Shown here piece after piece: positions 20,408 to 32,483 of a stretch of DNA of 64,000 bases. The stretch is taken from the NCBI RefSeq assembly GCF_019059575.1, contig NW_024883429.1, forward strand, positions 25,530-89,529, read 5' to 3'. A program made the translations under genes and the position numbers. The notes under the pieces were generated by a model. It was not told the origin of the DNA, did not search any database, and was given only the letters and a program-made list of their open reading frames with translations. The stretch is from Amphibalanus amphitrite. Taxonomy: Eukaryota > Arthropoda > Thecostraca > Balanomorpha > Balanidae. How positions within the stretch are numbered: the stretch's first letter is position 1; each line of letters starts with the position of its first letter.

Positions 20408-20517
20408 TTAACGGACGCTATGTCTCTCCTGGAGGCGACCCCAGGGGAATCTGGTGGGGCGCGTGGCTGGGTCTGACACACCTCATGAAGACCGAGATGA
20501 AGATCAGACCAGCTTAG
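20408..20517 (+). pseudogene. Fibrinogen-related protein, 3' part after the insertion
   Basis: Directly after the second TTAA (20408-20411) the frame continues with GRYVSPGGDPRGIWWGAWLG and ends TEMKIRPA then TAG (20515-20517), the canonical end of a fibrinogen domain (W..W.G....KxTEMKIRP). With one TTAA kept and the insert removed, phase is preserved exactly (SNLN, then GRYV). An AATAAA lies at 20992-20997. Confidence 0.88.
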
Positions 20518-20529
20518 CTGATCTTCGCG

Positions 20530-20835
20530 CCACTCTGATCAGCAGGGCTGCAGAGTCGGAGTCGGAGTCGGAGTCGGTCGGAGTCGACAGTTGTAACCGG
20601 AGTCGGAGTCGGAGTCGATTTTGGAAACCTGAGCCGGAGTCGGAGTCGGAGTCACCGAAAATCCGTCGACTCCGCAGTCCGCAGCCCTGCCAGGTCTGCG
20701 GAGTCGGAGTCGAGAGTTGGAGTCGGTCGGATTCGACAGTCCTGCCCGGAGTCGGAGACGGAATCGGAGTTGGTTTTTGAAAGCCGGAGTCGGAGTCGGA
20801 GTCGCCGAAAATCCATCGACTCTGTAGCCCTGGTC
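20530..20835. repeat. GGAGTC hexamer repeat with CAGGGCTGC/CAGCCCTG boundaries
   Basis: Two GGAGTC-rich blocks bounded by CAGGGCTGCAGAGTC (about 20545), CAGCCCTGCC (about 20682) and GTAGCCCTGG (about 20824). Same family as 13806-14064, here just after the FREP stop codon, so it lies in the expected 3' untranslated region. Confidence 0.6.
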
Positions 20836-20991
20836 TGATGGACACTAAGTGACGGTAGCTTGACGGGTGTTTTGCTGTTCGGTAATATGTGAAATTGCGA
20901 CTGATGTTTGACGTGCATTTACCAATCTGACCTGTCGGCTTACTTTGTCAACAATGAAAGAAGTAGGTAGGTATTAGGTAACGCAGAGAAA

Positions 20992-20997
20992 AATAAA
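20992..20997 (+). terminator. Candidate polyadenylation signal for the FREP gene
   Basis: AATAAA 475 bases after the FREP stop codon at 20517. Position is plausible; no transcript support. Confidence 0.3.
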
Positions 20998-21160
20998 ACA
21001 GCTACGAGTATAAATGGCTATATCTTTATTTAGACACAAAAACATACATGTGACATGGCAATGATAGCGATCGTGAATAACTTGCCCACAACCAATTTTG
21101 GCAACCAATTCCCAGTCCGACTCAGTTTGCTCCTATCTGGTCAGGCTTGCACTGGCACAA

Positions 21161-21547
21161 GTACAGCCCTCTGCAAACTGAGGTAGGTATTCTTTTTTTT
21201 TCGACAAAACCGAGAATAACGCGAATACTATGCTAACGGTCACTCGGACATCGTAACAGCAAGACGCACGAGGCTCCGCACCTTAGATTGGGCTTATTTT
21301 GGTATACATTTTCCATCTAGTTTGGCAACAACACACAAAAGTTTATATCCGCCCCCAAAACGAACTTTTGCATTTTGTTGCTACACCAGGCGTATACTTT
21401 GTTCCGTGATAGACCCAATCGAAGGAGTGGAGCATGGCGCATCTATATGCAATGAGATCCGACCGACTGATAACTTAGCCTTTGAGTTATTATCGGTTTT
21501 GGCGAAAAAAAAAGAATACCTACCACACAGTCTGCAGAGGGCTGTAC
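21161..21547. mobile_element. Foldback element with GTACAGCCCTCTGC ends
   Basis: Left GTACAGCCCTCTGCAAACTG then AGGTAGGTATTCTTTTTT. The right end is the inverted counterpart (AAAAAAGAATACCTACC, then TCTGCAGAGGGCTGTAC). Non-coding. Origin unknown. Confidence 0.5.
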
Positions 21548-22126
21548 CTACGCGATTTTACCTCATGTGTAGCACCTGAAGCACGGCTCCGTGAGGCATG
21601 GCTAACCGCGTCAGTTATCACGCATTCAGAGCAGCTCGCAGACAGCACTTTTCACCGCGCCAATCATTGTCGCCCGTCCGAGTCTTACCGTTAGGAGCTC
21701 AGTTACAAGAGTTCGTGGTCACTGGAGTGTAAAATATGTGTTGTGTTTTTGTGGGTAGGAGCTGACGGGCTGGCCTCCAGTGTAACTATGGAGGTTCCGG
21801 AGATGGTTGAGGTAGTACGGGAGTACAAAAGTACCTGCTTAACATGGTGCGAGAATCGGAGAAGTACTGCCTAGGAATAGTAATAAACTATGAGACCTAT
21901 AGTACCTAATAGATTTTAGAAGTGATTTTGAAAACAACATGGGACTAAAACACAGTAGGAGGCCAGTAGGATAATTAGAGACACGAGTGTCTACAAGAAA
22001 CACATAAAAATACAGCACACCAATAAATAATTCAGGAGCACCTAAAAATAGCATTTAACGATTAGGTACACATGTAGCTAGCAAAGATATCGAGGGAACG
22101 GACATGCATCACACAAATCGATGCCT
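21548..22126. other. Intergenic, nothing identified
   Basis: No coding frame, repeat or motif that I can support. Confidence 0.3.
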
Positions 22127-22130
22127 TTAA

Positions 22131-23547
22131 CCCTATTCCTGGCGGAGGGGAGCCTCAGGAGCCCCCCCCCCCCCTGAGGTTTTTTGGTTATTTCTCCCAA
22201 ACGCTTTGAGCTAGGAAGCTCAAATTTTCTGACTTTTCCCAAAAGGCTTTTACGCAACATTTCTGAATATTTTGAGTTGATCTGACCTCAGGTCAGGTCA
22301 CCAGAGGCGGTTTGGTGACCCTACCTCAGAAAAGTTTGCAATCACGCCAGAGCTAGAGTTGTTGACCGATCAATTTCTTATCTTCAGGCTTTAGTTAGGG
22401 TACAAGTATATGCAATTTGTATATCTCAGAATTTTCATATCTGTGACCTGAGGTCAGGCCAGACTCGTGACCTTTACATTGCAAGCCTATGGGAAAATAT
22501 TGAAACGCCTCCTGCTTCGTGTAAACGAGTCAAAACCACCCAATTCTTTCAGTATTATGGAAGATTATCTCATCGGTGATGATTCTGGTGCCGCTAATTG
22601 ACAGGGGCACCGGCAAAGGTCATCTGAGGTCATGTGACGTCATAAATCGTTTTTCTGTCAATAAATCACGACATGATGGTGCTAAAGACTTGTAAGTGGT
22701 ACCAAACTGTCTACCGAGCAACAAGCTTGCTTAGCTCGGTATCCCTTTTCGGTGAGGATCTGACTCCTCCGGGTATGACTAGGCTCTGTCCCTCTTCAAT
22801 AATGCAAGCTTTGCATGCGCTTATTACCACTAACCCCTGGATCACTCTCTCCTTCTCACTATTTTCTTTGGGGATGGAGTAGCGGCCAGTCAAGCTACAT
22901 TTAGTCTTGACTTCTTTGCCTCTTCTTATGACAATTTACTAACTTACTAAGTATTGTATTTAGCTTTGTTTTTGTTTGCTTTCCTTTTTCTTAGCAGGGA
23001 GTGTCGCGACTTTCTTCATATTTTGTCTTGGGAGGTGTTAACGTAAGGTGCTGTTGTCGCGTGGGTCAGTGGGTGGACACTTCTGGTCGTCTGATCATGG
23101 GCGGCGGCTTAGAAAAAAAAACTGCTCGCCTGGTCAAGGCGCGTCGTTTGGTATGCAGCATGACCATACCCCACAACCTCATTGATGAATGACCTGACCT
23201 TGACCTCAGGTCAAATTTCAAATTGACCTGTGAAGGTCATCACATACTTATTTCGCATCGCCTGGGCGAGAGCAACAAAAATGTATTGGTTTTATGTCTC
23301 TATGTTTCTTAGTTTAAAAGTTATATGGGTAACTAATTCCAAAACATTTTATCGTTGATGACCTCTGGTGACCTCAATATTGACCTGACCTGAAAATGTT
23401 TTATGTAAAAGTTGTAGATCTTTAAACGACCTATCAAACGCCGTTCGCCATTTGTCGCTGCGATGTGTAGTTTTTGAGATCTGAAGGGGGGGCCGAATCG
23501 GCCCCCCCGCCAGTTTCTTGTCCCGGCGGAGCCCGCCGGGAATAGGG
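22131..23547. mobile_element. TTAA-flanked AGGTCA-rich element
   Basis: TTAA at 22127-22130 and 23548-23551. Ends CCCTATTCCTGGCGG and CCGCCGGGAATAGGG are imperfect inverted repeats, each next to a poly-C/poly-G hairpin (near 22155-22180 and 23485-23510). The interior carries many AGGTCA/TGACCT words (near 22285-22305, 22445-22455, 23190-23240, 23360-23395). The middle (about 22670-23165) is different in composition and may be a secondary insertion. No transposase. Confidence 0.7.
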
Positions 23548-23551
23548 TTAA

Positions 23552-24707
23552 AGGTTCCGACTTCCGTGTAATAACAAAACAACAACTATTCTCATCCACC
23601 CATACAGTTCTCAGCTCTGTCTGCCGACGTATTTGCTGAGTCACAATCAGTGCAATTCATCAAGTGACTCTTGCTTCGCTTCACTGCTTCCAACACGTGA
23701 TCTTCGTCAATCTGACGCCGCTCCAAGTCCGCTGACCACGTGACTAGTCAAAGACGTGACCGACAAGTCACGTGACTTTACGAACTGGTACGGTCAATGT
23801 CAAACAACGACTAACGGAGAAGATCACCATAGACTCGTGACCAAGCTAACTCTAAAACATGACCCGAAACACAACCTTCAGTGACAAAACGTGACCATCC
23901 GGGGCTCTCGTGACAGCGGTGACGCTTGTGAGTGACCGTGACTGTTCGTGACTCAGCGTGACTGCTGTGTGATGCGGCGTCACGTGATGCGGCGATCCGT
24001 GTTCAGAGTTTGGTTCAGCAGTTGGCCGGACAGAGAGGCTCCAGTAGGAAAGCTCGGGCTTGGAAGTCGAAAAGGCCGGCTGTTGGGTGGACTTTGTGGA
24101 GTCGAGTGGAGTGGAGTGGATTGTTTGTGGAAAGTGGACAGTGGACAAAGAGTGGTGGAGAAGCGACCGTTGAAGGTGGTCTAAGTGGTGGTCGGTGGAA
24201 AGATGGACAGAAAGGGTTGACGCAAAGTTTGAAAGGTGGAAGGACTGAGTGGATAGGTGGACATTAAGGTGTAGTGAGCCCGGTGGACGAGTAGGGATAA
24301 GGTGGAAGGTAGAGGTGCACATAGTGGTGGAAACGTGGATGACCTAAGTGGATTTAGCTTTGCAATTAATGTAGACAGAGTAATGGACGGTTGACAAAAA
24401 AGATTGAAAGGCTAGCGAAATAAGCGGATAGGTGGACGTTCAAGGACTGAAGCTTGAATTTAAGCTGAATAGTGGAAAGGTGGACAGTGGACGTCAATGA
24501 GCAAGAAGTGAAGTGGACACAGACTGCAGAGAGTGGCAGAAGCTGATGATGTGGAAATTTTCACCCGCACTCAAAGTCGGACATCCTTAGTCACAAACAC
24601 CTGAGCCGAGCTAATCAACCAAACATGAGTTACGAGCTCGAGAACCAAGGGATGATCCGAGAGAAAATGAGAAACGATTATTAGTGATATAAAAATCCTA
24701 TCCGGTC
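23552..24707. other. Upstream region of the 24708 gene: CACGTGAC motifs and GTGGA-rich tract
   Basis: 23690-23990 has repeated CACGTGAC/GTGAC words that contain E-box cores. 24090-24500 is a strand-biased GTGGA/GGTGGA-rich tract, which causes long minus-strand frames of no significance. Either could be regulatory for the gene starting at 24708, but this is inference. Confidence 0.35.
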
Positions 24708-27700
24708 ATGTCCATCCCCGGGATACTAGCCCTCTTGATCGACTGGCTGACAGTGACGTCACAGGTTATTGGTATGACGTCACAGGCTCCTCCTACTGCA
24801 GCACCTCTTGCTACAATTGAAGGACTTCCTCAGCTTTCAAGAGCGCAGAACAAACTCCGCGCAAAGCACGGAGACGGACTCGGTCTACCCGATGTAGATT
24901 ACAAAGATGACGAGTATGTCAAGTATGGTCACTACGGGTCTTTCTACGGGGATATGGGGGATGGGTATGTCCACCTGAATGTCGGGTACGGTGACCCGTA
25001 TACTGGGTATGACCCGCCAAAGGAAGAACACCATGACTATGGCTCTCCAAAAGGCGAACATGGTGTAACACATGTTGAACATACTTCAGTAACCGATGAA
25101 TACCATGCAGTGGTTGGCGGTCATGGAAGACCTCCTCAGCACGTATACCAGCCTCAAGTGGGCAAATACCATCCACAAGCTTATGCCCACGATGGAGGGT
25201 TAAGTGATGGATACCAGCACCTACCTGACCACATTGTTACTCACAGTGAGGGCTACAAAACTGTGAGTGGTGTCGGATATTCCAGTATCGCGGCTCATGG
25301 GATAAACAATTATGGAAAAGGACACAACACTGGAAGCTACAACAATGAACTCCACAACAGTAAAGGGTACGGCAATGAGCTCAAAGATGGCAAAGGAAAC
25401 GATCATGAAGTCAATGGAGGTTACAACAATATAGGCAACAACCATGCAGGTTACAACACTGGAAGCCACAACGGGGTTTGCGGCGAAGGTTACAATGGAG
25501 TCTACAATGGAGATTATGCTGGCCACGGGGGTAGCAGCAACTACCACTACCCCACAATATCTTCTTCATGCGATTGTTCCCGGTACAACACTCTGGCTTT
25601 GGCAGCCGCCAGCGCCATCCTCTCTGCCCTCTTCGTTGGAGGAATTTTGGGCCAGGGGGGCGGAGGAGGCGGGAGATCTTCGACCTTGACCTCGGATGTG
25701 ACCTCGAGCTTGACCTCGACCTTGAATTCAACGACCACGCTGAAGCTGCCTTTGGAAACGCCGGATCCTCGCTCAGGGGAAGAGAACGATGACACTATGT
25801 GGAGATTAGCATTACGAGTAGTAGAGAATGTAATGTGTGAGGAAGCTGAAAAGACAGAAAATAATGAACAAAAAGAGAAGAGCAAAAGAGCGAAGAGAAG
25901 CGAGAGAACGGGGGATGTCGTGGGAAGGGACGGTAAGCAAATTTTATTATAGTTTCCGTGAATTTACTCTTTATTTGGTGCATCACTATTGGTGATGCTA
26001 AAAGTAAAGAAAACCAATGTAGGTAATTTCTTTCGGTGCACTTTCCTGAGACAGTCAGTTTAGGAACAAAAATAACTCTAAAGTTTGGATAAAAATCATG
26101 CCATTCCTGACTGAAACATATTCGGTTTTCTGGCAGGTTCTGTATCCGGACCGTTCTGCTCCTGTCTGACCAGCGGCGCTGGCGTCCTGGCCGCCTTCGG
26201 AGCGCTAGCTGCCCTGTTAGCCACCCTCCTGACCCAGACAGGAGTAGCTGGAGGCGGCAGGTCCCTGGCCGCTGCGGTCTCAGGAAAGAGTGGGGAGCGG
26301 ACTGGGGAGAGCAGGGAGTACACGCCGCCGGGTCTGCAAGGTGAGGGATCATGAAACATTGATCAGGACATACTTTGTCAATCATCTAATTCTTATGATT
26401 CGCATTTGTATGTAGTATGTACCATCAGGACTATAATTCTGAAATGCTATAATTTAGTAGAAAGACTAAAGTAAACTTTTTCAATAGATACTTCTACTTG
26501 CTCAGTGTATCAATGCGTAAATGTCTAAATATCGTAGGCTTATCGCCTTATCATGGGCTAAATCATAGGCGTCGCCAGCGATTTTCGGTTGGGGGGGGCA
26601 AAATCAACTTTTGTGTTAAATCTTGCCTTCCTCCAGTCGTTACTCATTCATTTTACTATCATTCAACGCGCAATGGTACGAGGAATACGATGGTGACAAG
26701 GTTTTCCTTGTAGCTATGACTTGCCATTTTTTTAAAGAAAATTCATTTTCTTTTTAAATTTTTGAACAAAAAACGACCGGTAGAATCACAATGGCTGCGC
26801 TTGCCGACGCACTCTGGAGAGCCCCTGTGCAGACGCTCGTCGCTCATGATCATAAAAAAAGGTTAAACGCTCAGCTTAATCGAATCACCTTGCTGAAACT
26901 TTCATTCACGCATGCATGCAGAGGTTCTACGTAAAATGCATAGGGCTTATCCCAGCCGCCGATTGAAGCTAAGTTGGGCTTTCGGCGGAGAGTGAAGGTC
27001 GGAAGTGTGAATCGGAAGTAATTCATCTTTGCTCCAGTGAGAGGAGGTGTTTTGTTCACACGAGAGTGTAGTTTCTCGTTTTTCGTGTGCAAAAAGCGCT
27101 GCAAACGCGAAGAAAAGACGTTTAACGGAACCAAAATTTCGCACGGCATAGCGGCAAGGGATCCTTTAGCGATAGGCTTGGGACTTCCAGGCCAGTTTAG
27201 GCCACTCAGGGTCAGTGTGGGCTCTCAGAAGCCTGCTTAGGATCCTGAAGATCGGCGCTGGTCACCCCAAATAGTTACGTGTATGTGGTGCTTTAGGGCT
27301 TTCCGAGTCCAAGGTGGGACCCTCAGAAGCCAGTGTGGGCGGCGCGGCGGGCGCTAAGAGACCAGGCCCAGGGTGAGCAGGGAGCCCTCAAATAGCAGTG
27401 TGAACCCTGGAGGTCTGTGTAGAATCCCTAAGGACCCTACATAGGGACATAAGAAACATGTGCTGGGACCCTCAGAGGCATACCTGAGTCGTGACCCCTA
27501 AACTGCAGGCTTGGGCTCAGCAAAATCTGTCGCCTCAAAAGCTCGGCTGAGCTATCAGAGGCCTAAGGTTCTCAGAAATATTTGAAAGTATCCTCAAAGA
27601 TCCGTGTGGCCCTTCAGAGGTCTACGCATGTGTAAGGTCCTCAAAGAATATCCCTGTATGGGCCCTCAGAGAATATGAACACCAGTGGGACTCTCAGAGG

Positions 27701-28435
27701 CCGGTTTGGGCCCTCTGAAGGCTTCTTAGAGCTCAGTGGAGCTCCTTCGGAGCCTGTGTGAAAAGCAAGCAGTCATGAGCCCTGTGGCACTTGAACGGTG
27801 CTTGAGTCTGTCGCAGACATTTGACGAGAGTTGAGAAAGGCCCGAAGATTTAGTGTCACGCTTTGAACGCAAATTTTGTATCAGCACTTCAAAAGTTATG
27901 AAAATCAGCTATAAAATGTAATAAAGAACCAACGAGGAACATGAAATGAATCACAGTATTGACACTTCCGAGTCTGGAGTCGTTGTCTTGACGATGTTGG
28001 CGACTGCGACTCCGACTCTGGCTTGAACGAGTCTGACCTCACAGGCATTCTCAGAAAGGTACCCCCATTTTTCCCGACTCCAAAATCTCATCGGATCTGT
28101 ATCGATCTCAGGGGGTGCCCGGTCCGAGGTTGGGGGGGGGCAAGCTGCCCCGCTTGCCCCCCCGTAGCGACGCTAATGGCTAAATATTATGGGCTGGCTT
28201 CACATTGCTTTATCGCCTTGTAATACACAATAATCATTCGCTAATAATCCTGATATCCAACAGATGGCAGCAGGTGGTCAGTAAGTAGTCCAGCCCTGCA
28301 CCTAGCCGTGGCAATACTGGAGCTGCTTGCAGCGCCGCCTGGTGGCGACCTTTGCATCGCAGAGACTCTCTGTGGGATAAAGAAGAGAGCAAGACGCCGT
28401 GGAGAGCCATTTACCACTGTTGCGCAACTAGCCAG
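24708..28435 (+). CDS. Unrecognised secreted/membrane modular protein, gene 1 (three exons, 3' end not found)
   Basis: Exon 1 24708-25932, exon 2 26137-26340, exon 3 28264-28435. Introns are phase 1, 1 and, at the end, 2, with donors G|GTAAGC, G|GTGAGG and AG|GTGAAA. Exon 1: a hydrophobic start, a Tyr/Gly/His/Asn-rich low-complexity region (about residues 60-285), then SSSCDCSRYN, an Ala-rich membrane segment, GGGGGGR and a basic tail with RAKRSER. Exon 2 repeats the module: PFCSCLTSG, an Ala/Leu membrane segment, then GGGRSL. Exon 3 has DLCIAETLC followed by FTTVAQLAR, matching exon 3 of the gene at 51324. I do not recognise the family. Two membrane segments suggest a hairpin or matrix-like membrane protein. 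A final exon should exist but was not found. Confidence 0.65.
26564..28178. mobile_element. TIR element with CTCAGAGGCC array in intron 2 of gene 1
   Basis: Left end CATAGGCGTCGCCAGCGA; the reverse complement of the right end is CATTAGCGTCGCTACGGG. Flanks share GCTAAAT (26557-26563 and 28179-28185). Poly-G tracts lie beside both ends. The interior at 27180-27760 is a degenerate array of CCCTCAGAGGCC-type units. It ends 85 bases before the exon 3 acceptor at 28263. Confidence 0.55.
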
Positions 28436-29146
28436 GTGAAAACTTGGCATAGCTTATTTGGCATAGCTTATTACCTAAAAATTTTGCATCATGTGTAAAA
28501 ATTATGACCACAGGTAATCTATCGTCAGGTCACACCAAATAAGGCCGCAAAAAAGGACTTAACGATCTCGACCCTGTCAGGCAAAAAAAAAACTTAGCTA
28601 GCCTCGGTTTTTAGTAACTAGGCATGTATATTTGCCACATGGTTTTGGATTTAACTACACATTCTTTTTTATCTCGCACCGTATGCGGCGTGGAAACCAT
28701 AAAACACATTGTGTGGAGGTTCCGAATAAACGCCTGTCTTCCTGTCCAATTGAATCTTACCTAGAGAGGTCTCGTAGCGATTCTGAACCTGACGCTGTAT
28801 ATACTATATATTTGTTGATGTTGCTTACGTCAATTTCATTGACCTAACTCCACAAAAAAGTAATACTCTACTTCACAAAAAGTGCAGGGGTGTGGTAGAC
28901 CCGCTGTTACTGGAAATGGGGGAGGGTCAGTGGTGGTGGGGGGAACCTCCGACCCCCCCCCCCCCGTCGGCAACGTCGTTCCTTGCGATCAAAAGGTGAC
29001 GCATTACGTCATGAGTCAACATCACAAGACTTTCCAGCGGATATGATGTTATATGCAGGATATCGGTAGGTACAGGTCTCGCGGGTTTTAGCGGTAGGTT
29101 TTGCACCTAGAAAATTTAGTGTACTTCAGGCTATATCTTCGTCGTC
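28436..29146. other. Unassigned, poly-C tract near 28955
   Basis: No exon of gene 1 or other gene could be recognised. Contains a G-rich then C-rich stretch (28915-28970) like the boundaries of the hairpin elements. Confidence 0.3.
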
Positions 29147-29150
29147 TTAA

Positions 29151-30342
29151 CCCGCGCCCTGCTGGGGGGGGTGTTTGAACACCCCCCCCCCCTTGTGGTT
29201 TTTCGCGAATATCTCAAAAACGGCGGCGCGGAGCGCCGCCGTTTTTGGTACACCTTATCATACATCAATTCTACACATGTTGTGAAAATTTCAGACCAAG
29301 GTCATTCAAGGTCAGGTCACCAGGTCACTTGAAGTGACCTCACCTCATAAAAAGTTTCAATGTCTGTCATAGCTACACCGAGTGACCGATCGCTTTGAAA
29401 CTCTCAGCGATTGCTAAGAGTAATAGCATGTACAAAATGTATATCTCAGAATTTTGATATCGATGACCTAAGGTCAGGTCAATTTTGCGACCTCCCCATT
29501 ATAAGTCAATGGGAGAAAATTGAAATGCGCCTCTTTTGGACGAAAGACATTATAAACACTCCCAAACACCGAATTACAAGTGGTTTAGACACAATGAACA
29601 TGAAAATGGTGTCCGTGACCCTTGTTAGTGCCCTGAGGTCATCTTAGGTCACGAATGGTATCTAACAGTTTTTCGCAAATAACTTTTGATAGAGGCATGC
29701 TAGAGCGATGAAAACACCTTATATGTGTTCAGCTCGACGATACGGATCGACTGATATGCGACATGACCCTTTCCGGTCAGGTCATGACCTTGACCTGAGG
29801 TCAAATTTTCAAGTTGACCTTTCAAGGTCAAGTTATAGTTCATTCGATGCGTCTTGACGAGAGGAACACGATGCCGGTGAAAGTAAGCTCGTACAAGGCT
29901 TGGGTCAAAAGTTATTGCAGAAAAACTGTTTCCAAAAAATCGGCTATTTTTGCAGTTTTTGCCCCCTGCAGGCAAAATCGTTGACGTTAGGTCAAATCTG
30001 AGAGAATTACTCAGAAAGGGCGTTAATAGGGCTATCGAATGCACTTTTCCGCGGCGCTGTAGCTCTATTGGTTCCCGAGTTATGCGTTGGCTTCTGGGAA
30101 ATTTTCGACATTCGACCTGGAAATCGGCGAAATTTTGCCTTCAATGACCTCTGGTGACCTGACCTTTGACCTGACCAAAAAATTGACCGAAGTGATTTCG
30201 TCATTATTTTTTACGCTCTTTCGAACGCCGCCTTCCGCGTATCGCTACGTGGCCCAGGAGCCGAGTTACAAGGGGGGGGGGGTGTTCAAACACCCCCCCC
30301 CCAGCAGGGCGTGGAAATCCAGGACCCCCAGCCGGGCGCGGG
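29151..30342. mobile_element. TTAA-flanked hairpin-ended AGGTCA-rich element (best copy)
   Basis: TTAA at 29147-29150 and 30343-30346. Left end CCCGCGCCCTGCTGGGGG, then GGTGTTTGAACACC hairpin and poly-C; the right end is the inverted form with GGTGTTCAAACACC, CCCAGCAGGGCG and finally GGGCGCGGG. So each terminal repeat contains its own hairpin. The interior has at least a dozen AGGTCA/TGACCT words, many as tandem or ER1 (TGACCTGAGGTCA) pairs (29300-29345, 29460-29480, 29785-29830, 30145-30185). No coding frame; non-autonomous. Confidence 0.78.
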
Positions 30343-30346
30343 TTAA

Positions 30347-31294
30347 GCTTTTAAGTGTTGAAGATGCGATCGACTTGTTGGGTAACAAGCCGGCCATGAT
30401 CGTGTAAAATGGCTTCATCGTAGATCGATTAGTTTCTGAGATATAACCGGAAATGTAAAAGTGCAAAACCTACCGCTTAATCTCGCGAGACCTGTACCTA
30501 ATGTTCTATTTGTGTCGTATGACTGTGTGTAACTATGGCTGGCAATGACGTCAAAAAACCTAATATCGATGACGCCGACAAATGAGGCGGTGTGTAATGC
30601 TGAGCTGTGGCATACAATACAGAACATTTAAAAGTTTGTGGTGTCCCTTGTATGCTCGCGCATCCCGTCTATTGTACGGCCCTATAGCAAAGGATTGGTT
30701 GGTTAGCCGATGTGTTTTTGGTAAGTATAATAACTTTAAATGACACTTATCCAGTAAAATGACTAAAATAGAAATGAGAAGAGTTCGTGCGGACACTTTG
30801 CCAATGGTTTTCGACAGCCATAAGACGTATAGGTACTCATGAATGCCGATTAATTATTGAGATGTCGGCAACTAACCACTTAATACCTGGACGGCCGTAC
30901 CTACGTATTTTAGTCACCAAGTTTTGTAAAAAAAAGTAAAAAACATGCCACAACATACGCTCCCTCTCAAATTATAGAGAGCGTGGGCGGTGAGCTCACC
31001 TCACTCCCCCTGTGGTCATATAATCGAAGTCGTTGAAGCCCGGTTTCTCCGAGCAAAAGTGCTGGGGACCGGTGCCCCATCCGGTTCCATCAGCCGTGGC
31101 TTCACTGCCACCCCCTCGCCAATGCCTCGGCGCAGTTCTCGCAACTTTGACCGCTTCCGTGACGGCACATCCGCTGCCTGGTGTGATAAGCACGGTGCCA
31201 GGGAAGCAGAGGACAAGCACGGGGTTTACCCGACCGTGCCCTGTTTTTACTTTTATTCTTTATTGCTGAATTTTAAAGTCCCTGGAACCAGCTG
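30347..31294. other. Intergenic with one possible exon-like stretch
   Basis: Mostly AT-rich with nothing identified. On the minus strand at about 31220-30997 a frame containing FCSEKPGFNDFDYMTTGGVR meets a good donor, GAGTGAG|GTGAGC, at about 30996. It may be an orphan exon, but I cannot place it in a gene. Confidence 0.25.
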
Positions 31295-31298
31295 TTAA

Positions 31299-31536
31299 CC
31301 CACGCCCCGTAGGGGAGGGGACGAAACTGCCATTTTGGACCAAAAACAAGGCTTTGCGAGAACAGCTATCAGGCACACGGTTATAGGTATATGTATGATA
31401 GAAAAAATACGTACAACAATATGTGTAGAATTTACAGGGCATCAAAAGTGTAATGTCAGATTTTTGAAAAATTCCGGACTTTGGCCCTTAAAATTAAAAA
31501 TCATTTTTTAATATATTGCATAATTAAGTGGAGGAA
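31299..31536. mobile_element. Solo left end of a TTAA hairpin-type element
   Basis: TTAACCCACGCCCCGTAGGG at 31295 matches the left-end style TTAACCC(G/T)CGCCC of the elements at 29151 and 53664. No matching right end follows, so it is truncated. Confidence 0.4.
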
Positions 31537-32483
31537 AGTGGGGTAAGACAGTCAGGGTAGGTAAGACGGGCACCCCTTCTGCAGACCAAACCAATAGCAC
31601 TACGAGCGAGATAAATTAGGACCAGAATTCATGCCTTTCCCACTACACATCACCATTGAAGTCTGGTGAATTTGTATTCAGTCGATAATCTCTTATTTTG
31701 ATTTCTTTAAAACACTCATTCACATTGAAAACATCCATAATGTATTGTGCAAGGTTTTGTGTGCAGCACTATAGAGTTAAATACTCGCAATCACTTGTGG
31801 TACACTCATATGACACCAGTGTTCATTTACTGCGGATTTGCTTTGTCTGCATCAAATTGTCCACAGAGAAAAATCGTGCTGAACTTCTGACATTGAGTTT
31901 GGGGTAAGACGGGCAACTATGAATCAAATGGGTCGGTAATGGTGAAAATATTTTTGTTGCTGTAGGAAAAAAAGAAGCATTTCTAATAATATGTTCGATT
32001 CCGATATTCACAGACATGTTAGCAATATTCCTTCGGCACAGCTTATTCCCGAATAATGAATGTGACAAACGGTTCTACATGGCTTCTGAACATAGGGCCT
32101 ATATACGAGCATACGCCTTCTACACGAATCTCGTATACCTACTGCCATTTCCGAAGCACTTGAGACCAACGAGCGACTGTATCAATGCGGCTAATCTCGA
32201 TCATTTGTTGCGAGCTGTGCTGGTCGGTGAAAGAAGCTGGCTGTCTTGCCCTACCCATGTGACCGTCTTACCCCATGGGGTGGGGTAAGACGGGTTTTTG
32301 CAAGGTTTTGCAAAAATAGCTGCAGTTTATTTGTTGAATCAGGTCTAAGTCTCATCTTCTGGCAAATGGAAGTAAAATTTCTAAAAAAGGTTTTCGCTCA
32401 GTTTCCCGTTTCTATGATGTTTCTAACCGGCCGAAAAATGGCTCCAAAGTTGAGGTGCCCGTCTTACCCCACTAGCCCCTACC
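31537..32483. mobile_element. Non-autonomous element with GTGGGGTAAGACGGG repeats
   Basis: Left AGTGGAGGAAAGTGGGGTAA then GAC..GGGTAGGTAAGACGGGCACC; right GGTGCCCGTCTTACCCCACT then AGCCCCTACC. The motif GGGGTAAGACGGG recurs internally near 31901 and 32281. No open frame. Confidence 0.6.

Noticed and set aside
23852-24322. 156-residue minus-strand Ser/His/Thr-rich frame.
   Set aside because: Produced by the GTGGA-rich strand-biased tract upstream of the 24708 gene; no conserved motifs.
24670-24707. A TATA box at the TGATATAAAAATCC just before ATG 24708.
   Set aside because: Only about 20 bases from the ATG, which is too close for an initiation site with a leader.
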